A stretch of DNA of 17,268 nucleotides, taken from the NCBI GenBank assembly GCA_943331855.1, contig CALQNE010000039.1, forward strand, positions 1-17,268. Direction: 5' to 3'. This DNA is from Bordetella parapertussis. GTDB taxonomy: Bacteria; Pseudomonadota; Gammaproteobacteria; Burkholderiales; Burkholderiaceae_B. Numbering within the stretch: the stretch's first letter is position 1; the number at the start of each line of letters is the position of its first letter. The position numbers and the translations under genes are program-made. Under the pieces are notes generated by a model. That model searched no databases and was not told the DNA's origin. It was given only the letters and a program-made list of their open reading frames with translations. Below, piece after piece: positions 15,364 through 17,268 of the stretch.

Positions 15364-16362
15364 ATGCTTGTAATCTGGTTCAAAAAAAATCTCGTTCATC
15401 TTAGTCTGATCCTGCTCGCGCTAGGCTCAAGTGGCACGCTAGCGCAAACCAATAACGACCAGAGCTATCCCACGCGGTCGGTCACCGTCATCGTGCCGTT
15501 TCCACCGGGAGGCGGCACCGATATCGGCGCGCGTATCATCGCGCAAAAACTTTCTGCGAAGTGGGGGCAATCCCTCATCGTTGAAAATCGCGGTGGCGCA
15601 GCGGGCCAGTTGGGTGCCGACGCTGTCGCAAAGGCTAAACCAGATGGCTACACCCTGCTCGTGGGCAACGTGGGTACACAGTCTGTCAACCCAGCGTTGT
15701 ACGCCAAATTGCCTTACAACCCCGATACGGCCTTTGAACCTATCACGATGATTGCTGAGTTGCCACTTGTGTTGTTGGTGACGCCCTCGTTGCCTTTCAA
15801 GTCGGTACAAGAACTCATCACTGCCGCAAAAGCCGAGCCCGGCAAGATTAGTTATGCAAGCTCTGGTGCGGGCGGCGCGCCTCACCTGGCCGCAGAGATT
15901 CTCAAGAGTTCGGCGGGCATTGATTTATTGCACGTACCCTACAAGGGTGGCGGCCCTGCCGTTGCAGACTTAATGGCAGGTCATGTAAACCTCCTCTTTG
16001 CAACCGTGCTCGAAGGTAGTGGTGCTGTTCGCTCAGGCAAACTACGCGGGCTCGCCGTCAGCAGTGCCAATCGCTCGCTGGCGCTTCCAGAGCTTCCCAC
16101 CGTAGCAGAGAGCGGCGTACCCGGCTTTGATACAGGCTCTTGGATTGGGATGTTGGCACCTGCAGGCACGTCAAGCGTCATTATCCGTAAAGTGGCCGCG
16201 GATATTCGCGCAGTCTTATCGCAAGACGATACGCGTGACGTTTTAATTAAACAAGGTGCCACTCCCTTGATCATGACCACTGAGGAGTTCACAGCACGTA
16301 TTAATTTCGATCGCAAACGCTATGGCGAAGTTATCAAAGCAAGCGGAATCAAAGTCGATTAA
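15364..16362 (+). CDS. Bug/TctC family periplasmic substrate-binding receptor
   Basis: A 332-residue secreted receptor. The signal peptide is residues 1 to about 28 (MLVIWFKKNL, hydrophobic core, cleavage near TLAQ). Family landmarks are YPTRSVTVIVPFPPGGGTD, LIVENRGGAAG, KAKPDGYTLLVGNVGTQSVNP, LPYNPDTAFEPI, YASSGAGGAPHLAAE, VPYKGGGPAVADLMAGHVN and GKLRGLAV. GGAGG lies 7 bases before the ATG, the best Shine-Dalgarno in the window. A terminator upstream means it needs its own promoter. It ends head-on against the mandelate racemase homologue with no spacer, so the two are not co-transcribed, though a shared substrate is possible. Confidence 0.94.
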   Translation: MLVIWFKKNLVHLSLILLALGSSGTLAQTNNDQSYPTRSVTVIVPFPPGGGTDIGARIIAQKLSAKWGQSLIVENRGGAAGQLGADAVAKAKPDGYTLLVGNVGTQSVNPALYAKLPYNPDTAFEPITMIAELPLVLLVTPSLPFKSVQELITAAKAEPGKISYASSGAGGAPHLAAEILKSSAGIDLLHVPYKGGGPAVADLMAGHVNLLFATVLEGSGAVRSGKLRGLAVSSANRSLALPELPTVAESGVPGFDTGSWIGMLAPAGTSSVIIRKVAADIRAVLSQDDTRDVLIKQGATPLIMTTEEFTARINFDRKRYGEVIKASGIKVD

Positions 16363-17268
16363 TCAATACGCGTATTTTTTTACCTGAACCTCATCCCACT
16401 CTAGGCCTGAACCTGGCACCGCGCGCAACACCGCTTGCCCACCGCTGATCTCAAGCGGGGTCTTGAGAATGGGATTGGCCCAATCCACATATTCAAGCCA
16501 GTGCGCCGTTGGCGTAACGCACATTAAATGCGCGCTCACTTCCGGAAACAGATGCGTCGACATCGGTAGTGCCGCTGCATCAGCAATTGCTGCAGCACGC
16601 AGCCAACCGGACACCCCACCAATACGCTCAAGATCAGGCATGACATAGTCGCTGGCTTGCGCAGCGATGGCCCGCGACATATCGCGAGAGCCCCAATAGT
16701 TTTCACCAATTTGCACTGGCGTTTTCAGTGCAGCCGCCACGCGCGCACAGCCCGCATGATCATCTGCACGTACGGGTTCTTCAATCCAAGTCAACCCTAA
16801 ATCATCGAGCGCGTGACCACGACGAATCGCTTCGCTTGGATCCAAGCCCTGGTTGTAATCCGTCATCAATTGCGTGCCCTCGGGTAGTGCACCCTTCACC
16901 GCCTTCACAGCGGCAACATCATCACTTAATTTCGCATAACCAAGACGCAACTTCATCGCAGAAAAGCCACCTACCAACAACTCGTTAGACTCACGCGCTA
17001 AAGCACTTAAATCCGCCTGCTGTCCCGTCAAACCCAACCCGCAGCTGTTATATGCCGTAATAGGTTTAAGTTGCCCGCCTAGCAAACAAGCAAGGGGTTG
17101 ATTGGCCTGAATGGCCAAGGCATCCCATACCGCCATATCAATGCCAGAGATGGCCATCCCTACCAAACCGACTGCGCCTAACAGCGTAAAGCGCTGATTC
17201 AGAAGACGCTCGATTTCAAACGGCACAAGCGGTTGCCCGACCAACAGGCTTGCCATATCGTCGAGCAA
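16363..17268 (-). CDS. Mandelate racemase homologue, enolase superfamily (partial, N-terminus beyond right edge)
   Basis: 301 codons of an enolase-superfamily enzyme, missing about 60 N-terminal residues (part of the capping domain) beyond the window. In fragment numbering, the Mg2+ ligands are Asp137 (TDYNQ), Glu163 (WIEEP) and Glu189 (GENYWG). Asp212 and His239 (MSTHLFPE) form the dyad and Glu259 (TAHWLE) follows. Adding 58 gives the Pseudomonas putida mandelate racemase numbers 195, 221, 247, 270, 297 and 317, with no gaps, so the two are close over the barrel. However, the KxK motif reads Lys106-Leu-Arg108, so the position of the S-specific base Lys166 is Arg. It may be a racemase variant or a dehydratase/epimerase using His239 alone. 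No neighbour on this strand is visible. Confidence 0.93.
   Translation of the reverse strand: MLDDMASLLVGQPLVPFEIERLLNQRFTLLGAVGLVGMAISGIDMAVWDALAIQANQPLACLLGGQLKPITAYNSCGLGLTGQQADLSALARESNELLVGGFSAMKLRLGYAKLSDDVAAVKAVKGALPEGTQLMTDYNQGLDPSEAIRRGHALDDLGLTWIEEPVRADDHAGCARVAAALKTPVQIGENYWGSRDMSRAIAAQASDYVMPDLERIGGVSGWLRAAAIADAAALPMSTHLFPEVSAHLMCVTPTAHWLEYVDWANPILKTPLEISGGQAVLRAVPGSGLEWDEVQVKKYAY

Noticed and set aside
1..17268. Mobile elements, CRISPR, RNA genes or a defence system
   Set aside because: No transposase, integrase, long terminal repeats, spaced direct repeats, tRNA-like cloverleaf or known defence domain could be seen; all long reading frames fit metabolic, transport or repair families.

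Overview
The window looks like the chromosome of a betaproteobacterium in the order Burkholderiales, probably Alcaligenaceae-like. The main reasons are four periplasmic receptors of the Bug / tripartite tricarboxylate (TctC) family in 17 kb, a sulfite reductase-cobA-DUF934 cluster, and a DinB with the insertion that I recall from Burkholderiales enzymes. Base composition is moderate, close to half G+C by eye. I see no rRNA or tRNA gene, CRISPR array, insertion sequence, integrase or phage gene. This is metabolic accessory territory around a few housekeeping genes.

Layout. (1) 1-768, minus: a family III CoA-transferase / alpha-methylacyl-CoA racemase-like gene, cut by the left edge. It is divergent from a nitroreductase (886-1581), which is followed by a TerC/YjbE membrane protein (1680-2372) and a bidirectional terminator. 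(2) 2425-6663: two Bug receptors transcribed divergently. The rightward one heads an operon with a family III CoA-transferase and a 2-pyrone-4,6-dicarboxylate lactonase-like hydrolase; dinB (6701-7858) follows closely. (3) 7965-10926: a siroheme-dependent sulfite/nitrite reductase, a uroporphyrinogen-III methyltransferase that makes the siroheme precursor, and DUF934, with the first two genes overlapping. A small antisense ORF with a signal-peptide-like start overlaps the end of DUF934. (4) 11238-15279: amidase, TauD/TfdA dioxygenase, Bug receptor and carboxymuconolactone decarboxylase-like protein, closed by a 17-bp terminator hairpin. (5) 15364-17268: a fourth Bug receptor facing, with no gap, a mandelate racemase homologue cut by the right edge.

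How the genes fit together. Groups 2, 4 and 5 each pair a high-affinity periplasmic binding protein with enzymes for organic or aromatic acids: CoA transfer, lactone hydrolysis, amide hydrolysis, Fe(II)/2-oxoglutarate oxidation, racemisation or dehydration. No TctA/TctB membrane subunits are present here, so transport must use permeases encoded elsewhere. Substrates cannot be read from sequence. The points most worth a second look are the Lys-to-Arg change at the S-specific base position of the mandelate racemase homologue, a motif shared by the sulfite reductase and amidase/TauD promoter regions, and the unannotated small ORF.
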